A stretch of 64,000 nt of DNA, from assembly GCA_001662425.1 (NCBI GenBank), contig BDDC01000063.1, positions 18,299 to 82,298 on the forward strand, in the 5' to 3' direction. The stretch is from Chlamydomonas sphaeroides (taxonomy: Eukaryota > Chlorophyta > Chlorophyceae > Chlamydomonadales > Chlamydomonadaceae). The notes under the pieces are model-generated. The model was not told where the DNA came from. It searched no databases and worked only from the letters and a program-made list of their open reading frames with translations. A program made the position numbers and the translations under genes. Below are positions 26,201 to 41,200 of this stretch, piece by piece (the stretch's first letter is position 1; each line of letters opens with the position of its first letter).

Positions 26201-29200
26201 GTGGTCGTGGAGCCATCAGCGGCCAGTGCGGCGGCGTTGCTGTGGGCAATGCAGCGGGCGAAGTGCGGCGCGGGGGCGCGAGGGGATAATAAGCAGGGAC
26301 ACGCGCCCCCGTCGGGTCCCATTACAACAGACAGCAGCGCCGCACCTCAGCTGCTGGCCGGTCAGGGCCCTAGCGCAGCGGCAGGTGCTGTTGGAGACGG
26401 CATCTGGGCTGCGCTCAAAGCCGGCTGCACGCTTGTACAGGACCTGTAGGGTGTCCCGGGGACCCAGCAGGCACGCAGCAATGATAAGCTCAGGCAGGCA
26501 GGATACGCCACAGCGTTAACGCCTAGTTCATCGGTTCTCACCGCGAGGGCGGGCGAGGGGTAGGGCGAGCCCTGGCGGGCGAAGGTCACGCCGCAGGCCT
26601 GGGCGCACATGGCCACCCTCTCCGCCGCGGTGCCGACCACCTCCCAGCCGGAAGAGCTCTCTTCGCGCGGCAGCGACCACTGAGAGCGGCAGACGGGCAC
26701 GCCGCTCTCCTCTGCGCGAATGATGTGGGGCCAAACATAAGTGTCCTATTCAGACGTGTACCTGTTCAACCCGCACCGCAAACCGGCCTGAGGGTCGCAA
26801 CTCACCACGCTGCTCGATGAGGCGTGGGGAGACCGGGTTGCTGCAAACGCCTGAGTACTGGACGGGGCTCTGCTCCGTGTTTGTTGATGCCGGCGGCACC
26901 ACGCCTAGAAGGCCGGTGAGCACCGTGCCTGGGGTGTGGAACACACGGGAACATGCGCGCCGTTTTGCCGATGCTGAGGCGAGGCCGCTACACCTTGTAG
27001 GCCTGCGCCCTGCAAAACCGCAAGCTGTCAGCCCAACACACACCTGGTGGGCAGTACAGGTCTGCGCCAACGTCGGCGCTTGCCAGGCGAACGGATTTCG
27101 CGGTGCCGGTCTCGCACAGGAATGGCTGAAGGTCGGCTTGGCACAGCGCGAAGGCGACCTGACGAGCAGAGGCATGGGACACTCTTACGTAACGAGCCGT
27201 GCGAGCACGCGTAGGGCCATGCAGCATGGACATACCTGATCGCAGGCGAGCGCCTCCCACGCGTCGGTCGCAGAGCTGCCCTCCGCCACAGTGACCGTCC
27301 AGGCGAGGCACACCGCCTCGGTGTTGGACCCGCTGGGCACTTCGCCCCTCCTGGCGTACGTGAACGGAGTCCCGTCCTGCCAGGTCCACGAGCCCAGCGG
27401 CGTCTGGCCAGCAGACGCACCCCCAGGCTCTGCGCGACACACACACGCATGCGGCGCGTGACGGCCGTCAAATGCGCGGGACGTGTGACGGCCGTCAAAT
27501 GCAACACCACTAAAAATGCATGGGTGCATGGTGTGTCGCGTGCCGACAACTCACGTGCAAGGGTTGCCTCCGCCGCTCCGCTTATGGCGAACTTGCTGCG
27601 GGCGGCAAGGGATGGATGCGCACCACGTCAGCCCCGTTCGTTCGTCCTGGGACTGGGAGCTGAGCAAACAAACAAACGGCATGCTGCACGTGCATCATAG
27701 GCTCACCTTCCCAGCCACACGCGTGCCACGCCGGAGCCGCGGCGGTTGCGTGCCCACTCGCGGATCATGGCGAGCACGGCCGCGCCCTCAGCTGGGCTGT
27801 TGATACTTGCCATAAAGGTGTCCTGCTCGTTCGCAAAGGCACCAAAGTAACGACATGATGCAGCCGAGGCACGCCCAGATGCGCAGCCAGCGTTGGCGCC
27901 GCACGTACCCGCTTCTCGCAGAAGCTGTGGGCCTGCTCCCAGGTCATGTCCGCGTGGAACAAAGTGGTGCGCGTGTCCCGGATGCTCATCGAAGCGGCGG
28001 GCGGGATGCTGACCACTGGCGGTGGGCGGCGGTTGAGGGGCCGGCGGCACAGGACCTGTGCGTGATCCGGCAGCACATGGCAGTTGGGCGGGCCGTCAGT
28101 CGTTGTGTCCGCACATAAAGGTGTAGCGATGGTCTCACCGGAAAGTGGTCGCCGCAGTCCGCCGCTCCCCAGCTGCGAGGGGTGTTCAGGGACAGGCCTT
28201 TAGAGTGTGGAACAGGGGACGCGCAGTCAGCTCTGAGACCAACCTGGGCATGCCCACGCTGCCAGAAACACCAAAGCTAAACGTCAGCTGACCGCACGCG
28301 TGCAGTGGCGGAGACTTGGAGCCAGCGCCCCACGGCGCAAACTGCACCACCTCGCCCGTGGTGTAGCGCCAGGGCGCCCCGTTGCCGTCATTTGCGGCTC
28401 CGAACCACAGCGCCAGTTGCTGGCTGGTGGTGATACGGCCCTGCGCCCAGCCCGCCACCAGAGAGGCCACCATGTTAACCTGCTCCTGGTCCGACATGGG
28501 GGCCAGCTCGGCAGAGTGCGACTGCGGGACGGGCATGGATGGGGGCGGCAAGGGCGACGCGACCACCGTTGCGGCACGTATCCTGATAAATAAAGAGCCA
28601 CAGTGCGCAGCGAAGCTCAGAACCGCGAGGACCCCTCCATGGAGTTAAGCGTCCGCTAGGCTCGTACCTGGCACCATGTCCGCCCCAGGGCCCACGTCAT
28701 GGGCACGTCGAAGAGCATGAACCTGGCGAGAACAAGCGTCGGGGCGTAAGGTATACAAGGGTGCATGCTCCCGAGCGCAGAAAGCCCATGCAGACCGAGG
28801 CAGCCTCACTCGTCGACACGCGGTACGAGCTTGGGTGTGCCTGTCGACGTGCTCGAGCACGTGCTGCTGCTCTTTCCCCAGAACAGTGACCGTAAGGCAC
28901 AGCTGAGCGACGACTTGAGGGAGGGCGCCGACACGGTGGCAATCTCCAGCGCATTGTACGACAGTCGCACTGTTGCGGAGGGCTGCACCATCTGAGCCAC
29001 GGGCGGCAGCAGCGGCACGGCCACCGTGGGCACGGATGTGGCCTGGGACGTGGACCCGCGGTTGATAACGGTGGCGTCGGCTGTGACGACAGCCACGTCC
29101 TGCAGAGATCATGCACAGCAGAAGGCTTGCTGATGCTGATAATTCTGGTGATGCTACGGCACAGGCGGGTGAGCAGGTTGCTGCTGGGCTCCGCGAGCAT

Positions 29201-32200
29201 TCCATTGCTTGACTGCCGCACCTGGGTGGCGCTGTCGGCGACGTCCCGCCGGCAGAGAACGGAGTTGCCGCTGACTTGCGAGCGCGTCGTTTGGCACTGG
29301 GGCACAACAGAGGAACACCAGGGGGCACGAGTCAGGCGAGCGTGGGCTGCAACTGCTCTCGGCACAGGGCCCCTGGACAGGCAGTCACGCAGGCATAGCC
29401 TTATCACGTGGTTGCGTATTGCTTGGACATCGCCACATGCGCTCACCTGCTGGTCCATCCACTGCGCCGTGCCGGTGGCACTGCACGTGACGAGAGGTGA
29501 GCGCACGTCACGCAAGTAGTGTGCAAGTAAGGAGGGCTCGAGGTGCTGCACACGCTGTGGGCAATGCCGGCGAGCGCACCTGCCAGCTGGCAGTGTGAAG
29601 CGGATCTCGCCGCAGTCCTTGGTGTTCTCGTCCTCCTTGCAGCAGCGCAGCTCCATGCTGTTGAGCAGCTGCAAAACCCAGGCCACATAAGGGTTTTGGA
29701 GGGTAGGGTTACTGCACAAACGCGATGCTAAGCAGAAGCACTTGCCGTGTTGTCAGACGTTCCCGATCGGGCGAGGCTGAGCGTGGCGTCGCTTATGAGA
29801 GGCTGGCTCCGCACGGAGAACCCGCATGCGACGTATCCGGGGTCGCAGCGCGTCTCCGGCATCCAAGCGCCGCCGTTGGGGGATGGGTTGACGATCTCCA
29901 CGGGGGAAGCCCTGCGTGGTTGTGGGGGCCGCACGGGGACCACGTATGGTGAGGTTGGAGCGAGCCAACGAAGCCACCTTGCTGCTGCGGTCTGCTGGTT
30001 TTGCATATTGCTGGCGGCGTGTCGTCGCACCCGTATCGGCAGCTGATCCTCAGGGACGTTACAGCCACATCGTCCTCATACACCTGTAAAGCACGCATGC
30101 ATGTTACTCGTCCAACTGCTGCTACTGCCTGGCCCCCGAGGTAGCAAGTGTCGCCCCGTTTTACCGTGCTGGTCTCGGGTGTGGTGTAGCAGATCAAACC
30201 AAAGAAGATACACGAGGACACCTGGAGCGAGACGACCACATGATCATCACAAACCGTTCCGCAGGGCTACTGCTGCCGTTCATCCACATACTGCAAGAAC
30301 ATACATAGCGTGTGACCGTCGCATCTCGTGGCGCAACAGCCTTCAGCGCGATGCCTGCGTCACACATACATGCATGCAACGCTTAGCCGCGGCTGCTGTA
30401 AGCGGTTATGCGTGGCGGCTATGCACGGCGGTGGGCATGCGACCGCCCCCTAAATGGCTCCCTTCCACGTCTCTCGACAGCTCACCTGTGACGTAGTCTG
30501 AGCTGTTGGCGTTGCAGACGCGGGCGTTGCTGGGGCTGGCCCAGGCGCCGATGGCGGTGGCCGGGTCGGGCCCCGACATGATGGTCTGCGCGCTGGCCTG
30601 TGACGTGTTGCCGCACACCATGCGCAGCGTAATGAGGCCCAGCGCGTCCTGCGAAGTGCTTGTGATGGCTGCGAAGGTGCGGGGGTCCACGCGCGCCTCG
30701 ATACTCTTGACAAAGGTCCCCGGGGCGCAGCTGGCCAAGCTGCGGTATGAATTACGCGGGGAACGGGGGAGCTTACTTGGTGCATGCACACCGTGGTGCC
30801 GTGAAGGGCAGTGCAGCTGCACCTAGCTAGCAAGAACTGCCCGATCCAGTGCCCAGAAGGACCTGCCTGTAGGACTGGCCATAGTTGGTTGCACCCTGCG
30901 ACGGCATGGGGAAGAGGTATTGCCGCACATTCGATTGTGTCGCTGGGGCTTTGGGTACGGCCGCGCCGCCCACAGACATTGTTGCTTGGGCGAGTCTGTT
31001 CCGATGTCTACAAACAACAGCTTTGCACCACCTAGAAACAAGACATGAACCGTACACACCTGTACGGGTAGGACTACGAGCGATCGCCGAGGATGTAGTG
31101 GGATGACGTGCGAGGGAGGTGGGGAGAGGCGGCGTGGGGTAAAACAGCATGGCCCGTGGCTATACATGGCGCCCCATCGCGCAGCAGCCACACCGAAGCC
31201 CGGAGTCCAGCGCTAACACGACAGTGGTGCAGGCTCACCCTGCGCATCCGGCTGTTTGGAGAGGGGCGCCCAACGCGTGAACGGCAGGACAGAGCTGTCA
31301 GGTGTGACAGAAAACCTCCAGTCGTCCTCAACCACTGCAGGCACACCACAATGCACAAGTTCATCGACGCCATTACATTCGCATCCGCGACGCGCCCAAC
31401 AATCAAGCAACCCTGCCGAGCAAGCCTGGCGTACCTCGGTCGTTCAGGCCTGCGCAATACGCAAAGCAGAAGTTAAAAGGCAAGCAACGGCAACGGACTG
31501 ATTAACGACTGTACATGATAGGCAGGCGATACAGCCCTTGCTTGCTCACCGAACCATGCGCCAAACGTCGTGGCGCGCGGGTTTCCTCGCATCCACTGGA
31601 TCACAGCTTGTGCCACCTCATCAAACCTGTACAGCAGTCCGGGTTGGAGGGTCCAATGCGTCAGAGCTACATGGCCCGCGCGTGAGCAAACTATGCAACA
31701 CCCGCGTGCATATATAGACATGGCCAGCAGCAGCCCTCCTCGCGGCTCTGAATCAGCGCGGGCTTACTGGTCGGCCGAGTCAAACCAGGCGAGGTTGCCG
31801 CCGTTGGCCTGGCACATCGCCTCTGCGCTTGGCCAGTCCATCAGACGGGTGAACAGCCTACGTGCGGGTTGCGGATAGTCATACGTTATGCAGGGGGACT
31901 GAGCGGGGCCAGGGGCCACAGCGCCGCGCTGCTGAGCGCTATGGGTGCTATGCTCCAATGCGCTCGCTGGCGCAGCTTACATGAAATGGGCGCGGCCCTG
32001 AAGGGACTGAGCCGCGGGAGGGAGGTCACGCAACTGGGCGCCCACAGGGGATGCCGAGGTGGGGCCTGCGTTGTCCAACATATAGGGCAGCCCTTGTTTG
32101 CCAAGCACTTGCAACTCAACTGCACGCTTGCTTGTACGCCGCACGCTGCGCATCAAGTGTGGTGGCTCCACGCTCGTGACTGCGTGCGAGCGCCTCAATC

Positions 32201-35200
32201 AAGGACTCACGCTGGCAAACGGGTCGCGACACGCGGACGCGGCATGGCTCTGACTTCCAGCGCGCCGGCGTCGTCCAGTCGGACTGCAGGACGGCTGTGA
32301 CGCAGTCCGCATCCACGAGCTGCGGCAGCAACGAAACACCACAGCTCGAGGAGAAACGTACGACGACGTGCGCAAGAAGGCTCGCCTTTAATGCGGGACA
32401 CAAGCGCCCCAAGCCCCTATGTGTGCTTGCAATGTAGGACCCAACCTACGCCGAGGTCGCTGGACATAAAGACGAGGCTCGCGGTGTTGACGGGCTGCCC
32501 TGGGAACCAGCCAGCAGTGGCCGGGTCCAGCCGGCCGCCCGAGTAGATCCACTGATAGCTGCCCTCAGAGCCTGGGGAACGCAGGCAGGCAGACGGCGCG
32601 AGTGAACAAGCCGACATAATCATAACGGCAAACTGGGTCTGGTGGCGTAGCTAGGCTGCCATTTGTAAGTTAGCGCAACGGCCTGACCGGCATCCGACAA
32701 GCCAATGTGGACTTCCGCCTTGAGAACGCCTCCAGCGAGCCGCTCGAAGATCTGGGGTTGCGCCAGGAACGCCTCCGTGATCAGACGCTGCATAGACACG
32801 GCGCGCTGCGCTGACGTGAGCTCCACCAGAGAGCCGCCTGAACCGACAAAAAAAGCAAACAGGGGCAGCACGTCCGGCGCCAGTGGGTGAGTCAGGCTGG
32901 AGGAGGTTAAGCGGAGATTCAGCGGGGGCCTTGCTAGTCCGAGTAACAGGAAAGGCCGCCGCGAGCTGACCCACCGAGCAGCTCGCACGTAGCTTGGGCG
33001 GAGGTTCCGTCCAGAAGCACGTCGTACAGAGCCAGCTCCAACTGTAGCCGGATGTACAATGACAGCAAAGAGTCAGGCAGGGCAATATCAACCTCCAGGT
33101 CAAGGGCAACAGCGAAGCCTTCGTGGCACGGCAGCGCCATATCCAGCAACCCGTGGCGCAGTGTTGTTATGCCGACGTCGCGCGCGCACCTGGCCACCGT
33201 CCGTGTAGCTCGTTGCTGCAGGCTGCAGGTATCGAGTGACGGCCGTTCGCTCCTCCTCCGGCAGGGCGGACGGCTCGGTGGAGGCCGCCCCTGCACAACA
33301 TGAGCCCAGTGCAGTGGCAGCTCAGCGCGGCTAACCCCCCCCCCCAACCTACATGCCGTGGTGTGGCTTCAAGGCAAGCAAGTCTGGCCTCCTGCAGCAC
33401 CGATCGACTTACGCCTGCAGAGCACTGGCAGGGTCTCAGTGCACGCCAGCGGGATGAAGCGGTAGTCGGGGAAGTCGAGGCCCTGCGTGTAACTCTGCTC
33501 TAGCGCTCCGCAGTCGAGGGGGTTGTTGATGGCACCAGGTTGCTGGGGCGCCGGCTCGGCTGTGGGGGCGGGGACAGCTCAATTCACTGCAGCATCGTCA
33601 CCGATGTCCATAACCGGCCGCCGTGCGCCTGCTGTGTTTGCGTGCATGTGTTGTTCGTTCATACCTGTTCCTGCGCCAGAAGATATGCCAGAGACCGCAG
33701 CCGTGTAGTTTGCCGGTCCCGCTGGAAACAGATCGCACGTCTTATCGTTGGTGTTGTGGGTCCAGTATGCACAGCCAGACGTTACGGAACACGTCGAGCA
33801 GCAGTCAGCTGCGTCCGTCACGCTGGTGGCGGTAAGCATCGGCCCCGCCGGGCGGCCAGAGTACTGCCTGCCTGCTGCCCCATCACATCCTATGGAGCAC
33901 GGGGCACGGGAGGGGTTAGGCTCGACCCGCTATTCTGATTCAGTTGTCGGCAATCTAAGAAAGCTTGCGACAGTGCAATCTCTGTACAGTGTCCCTTAAA
34001 CGACGACAGGGCAAGACAGAGGAGAGACGACCAACCTGGGAGCGACCACGCCACGTTGCTCATTCGGACGGGGCCGGGCGTCGCGGGCCGGCTGGCGTCG
34101 CCGGGCAGCTGGGTGTAGCTGACCGGGGTGCCGTCGCTGTAAGACCACTGTTGCGATTGGGCGATTTGTAGAAGGAACCCATAGTTAGCATGACACAGCG
34201 GCGTCATAGCGGCATGGCGCGTCCGCATGACACGCAAGTGTCCTTGGACGGCTCGTAGTACACCCCACTCACATCTCGCATGATGTCAACCATGCAGATG
34301 TAAGCTCCCCTCCGGCTCGTGCACTGCGGAGGGTTGACAACACAAATAATGACTTGATACAAACCACGTGCGTCAACACATGCATGATACTCCAGGCATC
34401 CATGCGACGAACTACCACGAAACGCAAGGTCCGAGTAACACGAAGCGCAAGGCCCGACCGGTGCATCACTGTGCTGCCATATTGTCCGCACGCAGGAGCG
34501 TTGGCGTGCGCCCAAACCAGCCAGCTTACGGGCACATCGTGCATGCCACCAATGGTGCAGGCAGAGGCGGTGCAGGTGACGGACAGGGCGCCGCATGACT
34601 CGGACGCGGGCGGGTTGCCGTCGGGCTGCCGCGGGTTTCTGGCGTCCCAGTTGATGTACAAGGCAGGCCGCCCGTTGGACCACTGGAAGGCGCCAACTGC
34701 CGCAGCGAAAACGATCGAGGGCCGATGTACGTTGGGCACGGCACGTGATTACGATGTGGCCCGCTAGGATGAGATGCGGGCGCTGGCCAGCAAAGCAAGG
34801 GCTGGTACAGGGCACGTGTTGATGCACTCAGCCGTGTGCCCTATCCAACTCACGAGAGTTGCGGCGCAGGCCGACGTGCACCCAGGGCGATGAGGCCAAT
34901 GCGGAACGCATCGCCGATGAGCTGCAGCGGCGAGAAGCACAACAAATACGTCACGTCAGTTAATAACATGCGACTTGCAAGCATCAGTCAAGTCCTGCCG
35001 GAGGGCGTTCGCCCCAGACCATCCAAGTGCGCGTGACGTGCCTGTTGATCAACGCCGCCAGCCGACCCACGTCCGCCACCGCCTCAATGACCGCCAGCGT
35101 GGCTCCCATGTTGCTGCACGCCGCCGAGGCCTCCTCCCACGTGGAGTTGGCGGCCGGCATGGCCAGGAACTGGCGCCAGTTGAGGTTCGTGATCGTGCTC

Positions 35201-38200
35201 GCTGCGGTGATCAACAGCATCAGTACACGCACGACGTGGTTATGCTAGTTGCATGCTCCGCAGCTGAGGGCGCCCATGCGAGGGCTCACCGTCCGCCGCT
35301 GTGGGGCGTGCGCACAGGTAGGAAAAGGCCTCATCGGACGGGCTGTAGGCTCGGTAGGTGGTGTCACAGTTGAAGTAGCGGCTTGCAACCGGCAGGCTGG
35401 CATTGTAGGAGCATGAGTAAGAGAGGGCCGCAGCGGTCTGGGTGTCCGCAACGGCGGGGTCCGAGGACATGATCACGGCGATCCCGCCCGCGGCGGACGA
35501 GCCGTCGGGCCAGGTCCACACAGAGCTGCCGGGCGCGCGCGACAGGCCGACCCAGGTCGCGATGGACAGCGAGGTGGGCGTCAGGAGGCCGCGGAAGCTG
35601 GCTTCGAACAACGGGATGACTGTGTTGAAGTCGGCGGCCCTGTTATGGACCGGACGGAGGGCAGCAAAGCCAAGGATATTACGCGATCATTGCTCCTGCG
35701 CACACGCCCAGCTAGCTAGCAGCAGCTCTTGTTGCAGCAGGTGCTTACGTCTTGAGGGATGCCAGGTCGCCGCCGTTGGCGCGGCACCAGCCGCCGGCCT
35801 CGTCGTAGCTCAGCCGCAGGCTTGCCTGCGCCACCCACAGGTACTCGGTGCTGCCCGCCTGGTCCACGTCCAGGGCCGCCCGCAGCGCGCCGGCAAGGCT
35901 GCCGGTGGCTGCGGTGGGGCGGCAGCAGGCACACGAGAGAGCCACACACAACCTTCAAACATGTGCGCCAGTCTCAGTACCGCGGCGGGTGGTTGGCCGC
36001 AGGCGATGGGATGCCAGGTACCTACCACGCAGCACCGGGCTAGGCACGCACCTGGGGCGCGGTTGCGCAGTCCGGTCCACACGGCAAACCGGCTGACATC
36101 CGTGGGCGGGTTATGCAGTCGGGAGAACTCGCTGACTCCGAGGCTCAGGCGCCTGTGAGGGAAACACGTGTGACGGGGGCAGAGACCGCATGCAAGCGTG
36201 TGATGTTTACGTGCGCACGGCGGGGCGCTGCATGCAGATGAGGTTGGCCCATACACGTACGTGCGTGTTCTCATAATAACGGTTCACCTGATCTCAAACC
36301 GGTCGTTGAAGCTGACGAGGGAGCCGCCACGGCGCTGGCAGAAGTTCTGCGCCTCTTCCCAGGGCAACTGCTCGAGAGGCCGGGGGGAGGAGGCAACCAC
36401 CCCAGGTCAGGAGCTTGAGACGCACAACCACACTCAGCGGTCTCCGGCGATTGCCCACGCCCAGCGTTCTTACCGAAACACTGTAGAGCTGGATTGATTG
36501 CAACGTTTGTACGGCGAGGTGGGCGGGGTAGAATGCACGTCAATGCAGGGCACCGGGTGGCATCAGGTGAAGGTGCTCGCAAGGCACGAGCAAGACGGAC
36601 GGACAGGCCCGAGCTCAAAGTCGCTACCGGACCCTACCGAAAGGGTGTCGCCGTTGTTGCCGGAGAGCTGCACCACGGGCGTAGCGGCGTCGCTGGGGCT
36701 GATGCCGCTTTGCGTGCCTTGGGGCACTGCGAGGGAGCAGGTGCTCGTCCTCAGGAAGGCCCCTTACCACGCGGGGTCCGGGGGCCCGGCCCCTAGGCCC
36801 ATGCTGAGCGATCCTCGCCCCACAGCGAGCGGGCGCGGCTTGCTCGCTGCGCATTGCACGAGGCACATGAGCGTGCATCTCACCACCCTGCACTCACCCA
36901 GCTTGCACTGCCGCCGGGAGTCAACGACGGCCCCAAGGGGAACAGATAGAGGATGAGTACGTGGCACATAAGCAGCAGTCAGCGAGGCCAGCCATTGCAG
37001 CCCCGCCCCAGCCCTAAATGCCTCAGCGCACCAGCGGCCTGCGCACGAGGCCCATGCAGGTGCGGTCCAGCCAGGCCAGCTCGAGGCTGTTGGTGTTGAC
37101 CACCATCTCGGCGCAATCCTCCAGGTTCTCGCTGCGAGCAACAGCATGAATGCGCGAGTGCAACAGAATCAATGCACGCAGGGTGGAGGGAAACGAACGG
37201 CAGCCGCATAGTCCAAGGCACCATGTACAGGCCCCGAGGCGGCACGCAAGTACAGCTCAGGGTCTTTGGTAACTCAAGAACAGGGACACAAGAGGAGGGC
37301 GGCCAACAGTCACGTCGCACGCGGAATGCGGGAAGTAAGCAAGCGGAAAGCACAGAGTGCGCTGAGGACGTGTGTTAGTACGCGGCAAGAGCGCGGCTCT
37401 GGAGTGACGCATGTGGGCCGCACCTGTCGTTGGGCTCGCCCTCGGCCCAGGGAGGGAGGTAGCTACCAAAGGCGGCGCCATCCACGTAACTCCAGTTGTA
37501 AAGCCCAGGGCCTGAGAGCAAGGCAATATGTTCAATTCGGCAATAGAGGCACAGACGGCCAGCGACCTCACGTGTGCGGCGCCGGACCATTTACCAGCAG
37601 CCGGCAGACCTTTGCTTGCACTTCACTATGGGCTTCGCCGAAGACGCACGCACCGGTTCGCTCGGCTCCAATCCAGACGCCCAGCTGCACGTCTACGACG
37701 CTGCCGGACGCCCACTCCTGGATCATGGCCGCCACGGAGCGGGCCTGGATGGCAAGGGTAGCGCGGAGAATGCATGCTATAGGTTAACGGATGTATGGCA
37801 CATCGCAACATGCCATATGCGACACCAAGGGACATACAAGCAGCGCCTTGAGGCTCACCTCAATTGCGTCGGTAAAGGTAATGAGGTCGCCGCCCTGGGC
37901 GATACAGAACGTGCGCGCTGAGCCCCAGTCAAGGAGGATGTCGTACAGGGCGGCCTTGGGTGGGAATGCAGAGCAGCACGTCAGGCAGCGCTTAGCATGC
38001 ACGCACATCAGCGGGCAGTTGGCACGGTCCCTTTGAAACAACATCCACAGGCTTTGATGCAAAAGACTGCAGGTATCGGGAGGGCAGCAAAGCCCTCCTA
38101 GCAAGCTCGAGCGCGCGCGGCCGCCCGCTAGTCACCTTGCTGCCCGGTGACGTGAACAGGTTCATGCTGGCAACCGGCGGCTCTTTGCCCGACACATCGG

Positions 38201-41200
38201 CCTGCGCAAAGTCAGTGCTGAGCCCCGCGATGCCCAGCGGGCAGCTGCGCTGCAGCATGTAGGCGGTCTGGGGCGGCGTCGGGATGAGCTCGGGGCTGAT
38301 GTAGCGCTGCCGGCCGTACTGGCCCGCAGCAGAGGTGCCGTTGCCCAGCGCAACAACGATAGACCCCTGGTCCGCATCCGCGTCCGCCTGCTGCTCGCTA
38401 TTCAGGATGCCGGGTGTCTGGAGCAGGACGCCGTTGGCAGTCGCGGCCACAGACTCGAGCGACTGCTGCACGACCGATACCAAAGGCGAATTGTCGCACT
38501 CGAACCGAACCGACAGGACCTCGGAAGTGACGCTCATGAGCGCGAGCGCCGACACCGCCTTGCTGCCCGCGGGACACTCGTAGCGAAATGGCGAGGCGCC
38601 GGCCAACACTGGCGACTTGCCGAGCAGCGGCAGCTGGGCTGCAAGGAGCAATAGGGACGGACAGGATGGTGGGTGCTGAGAACATGGCACGGATAGGGAC
38701 GAACACAGGCATGCCGGGGTCGTCAGGTTCATGTCGGATAAATTCTGCCCGCTTCGCAATAAAGTTCAGCAATGCGGCGTTGAGATTGCTTGGGCAGGGG
38801 TGAGGCTACATATGTTCGGTCGCTGCCGCAGGCACCTGTGGAAGGCACAGGCGGCGCGGACGACTCCGGCACGTCCACGCAGCGCAGCTTGGGGCCGTGC
38901 AGGAAGGCGGCCGTGGCGGATGCGACAGCCACGGTGCGGCTGGGATTGTTGCCCTGGAAGCGGCTCCGCAGCAGAACGATGCCGGACATGACCATGCCGG
39001 TGGCGCAGTTCTCTGTGAAGGGAATGCCCTGCGCGGTTTGGATGAGGTGTGCAGACGAGCGGGTTTGTACATGGAACCTGTGGCGCGTACACGGGCCGGG
39101 GTGTGCCGCTTAGCTTGCTCACCGTGACCTGCGGTGAGTACTGCAGCTGGCTGGTGTGGGAGTATGTGTCGTAGCAGAGCACGTCCAGGGTAAGGATGAT
39201 GCCCGCGGTGGAGACCGAGTGCCGCAGGAGCTTGCCCGTCAAGGCAGCGATGCCGGCCGGGCACGTGACGGACGCGAACGGGCTGCATAAGGCGTGGTGC
39301 AAGGGAGCACGTGAGCGCGTGTCAGCAAAACGAGTGGAGTGCAGAGGGGTTGTGTAGCGCACGGGCTGCTGGCTTGTCTACGTAGCCCCGATGCAACGTA
39401 CATAGTGGCGCCAATGGCGGCTCGGCCCGTGGAAACCTCTGCGGAAGGGGAGTGGAGGGGCGGGTGATCAGGTACCCCATTACGGTTGGTCGTAGAGGGC
39501 ATGCATGTGCATAAAGGTATGTACTGCGCAGCTGCACAGGCCCGTGCCGCTCCGTTACACGACGGCCACACCTCGAATAACGGTCGCCGAGCCCGAGCAG
39601 CTGCGGCGGTTGGGGGGCAAGGTCCAAGCGTGGGGTGGAGCGGTCTTGGTTTATCATCGCGGGCCGAGGCTAGTAGAGGCAGGAGGCTGCCAGTGCGCGG
39701 TCCCCGGCACGCATGTGGTGCGCGGCCGCTAGGGGCAGGAGCCCATCCCACCTGATGCCGATCTCGCGCACAAAGCGCGGGCTGGACGCCAGGGCCGCAA
39801 ACGTGGTCGTCTCGAGCCTGGCACGGACGCACAGAGAGGGGCTTGAGCAAGCGAGACGTGAAGCGTCGCGTCGTACATGCGCTGGTGCTGCGGCGTGCGG
39901 TGGCGCGCTGCGCAGTACGTCGGGCCGCCCACCTGCCGAAGATGGAGACCACGTACTGGCCGTCGGGGCAGACCAGAGGCGGCAGGTTGTCCAGGGACTT
40001 GGCAGCGATGCCGAAGTCACCCGACTCTGCGAAGGCGGCACAGGATCCTCGTTCGGATCACCACATACATCGATCACGAAATAGATGTGGCAGCACGCAT
40101 CAGGTGCGGCGTCCGCTGGCTCTGCTGGGGCCTCACTCGGGAGAACGCACCACCCACCCGGCTGCGGCACGGGCGCCTTGGGCGTCAGCGCCACGGGGCC
40201 GCACAGGAAGGCGACGCTGGTGAGGAAGGGCTGGCCGCTGGGCCGGCTCTGCACGCTCCACAGCACCTGCACCAGCGCCGTGTCGTTGGGGCAGGCGTAG
40301 CTCCAGGGCCGGTACAGGCCGGCGGCCGCGCCGGCGGGCGGGGTGGCCTCAGGCAGGCTGGGCCCGCCGCGGCACCTGCGGCAGGGAGCACCGATGAAGG
40401 GGCAACACCAAACACAAGCCGCGTAAGGCGCAAGTCTAATCCTGTGACAACGCTCCCACGGCAATGAAAGAGACATTGAGTCCGTCCGTCTGCATCCGCC
40501 GCACCTCAGGCGCATGGCGGTGATGAAGCCTGGCCGGTCGTCATCGGGCGTGTCCGTGTCGTTGTACGAGAAGTGCGTGAACAGGCCCGACACCGCGGCG
40601 ATGCCGCTGGCACAGACCGCGTTACCAGTGGCGCCGGGCTCCGCGACATCCACATTCAGGTAAACGGCATTGGACGGCAGCACGGGCGCGCCCGTGCGCA
40701 CCGCAAACTCTGCGCTGCCGGCAGCTGTGGTGGAGGGCCCACAGGCGCCACCGATGCCGGCGTAGGGCTGCGCGCCTGCTGGGCTAGGGAACCAGGTGCT
40801 CGGCCGGCTGACGGACAGCGAGGTGAGCACCCACCCGGGAGGGCAGCGAGCAGCGCCGCTGAGCTCGGTGGCCGCAAAGGGCGAGTCAGGTGTGGCGTCG
40901 CCAAACAGCGGCGAGCAGCCGCGACAAGCTGGGATCAGGGAGACGTACGCCGCGGGGGGCAAAGGCGGCTGGGGTGAGGGCGGCGGGTTGGGCAGGCCAG
41001 GCGGCGGGAGGCTGGGGAGCGGCGGCGATTCGGGGCGCTCGGGAGGCGAGGTGGGGGCCTCGGGCCCGGGCGGCGGAGATACTGCCGGAGAGGGCCTGCG
41101 ATTGCGGCAGTTAGGACCCGACGCCGCAGGTTCAGTGACGGGGAGCGGGAACAGTAAGCGCTTGCGGCGCGGACGTAGGTGCTGGGCGCTGTGCAGCTCG

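Noticed and set aside
36440..36500. A possible 7-nt microexon (TGTTTCG) between lectin domains 3 and 4
   Set aside because: Using it breaks the frame of the next lectin exon, so I do not support it.
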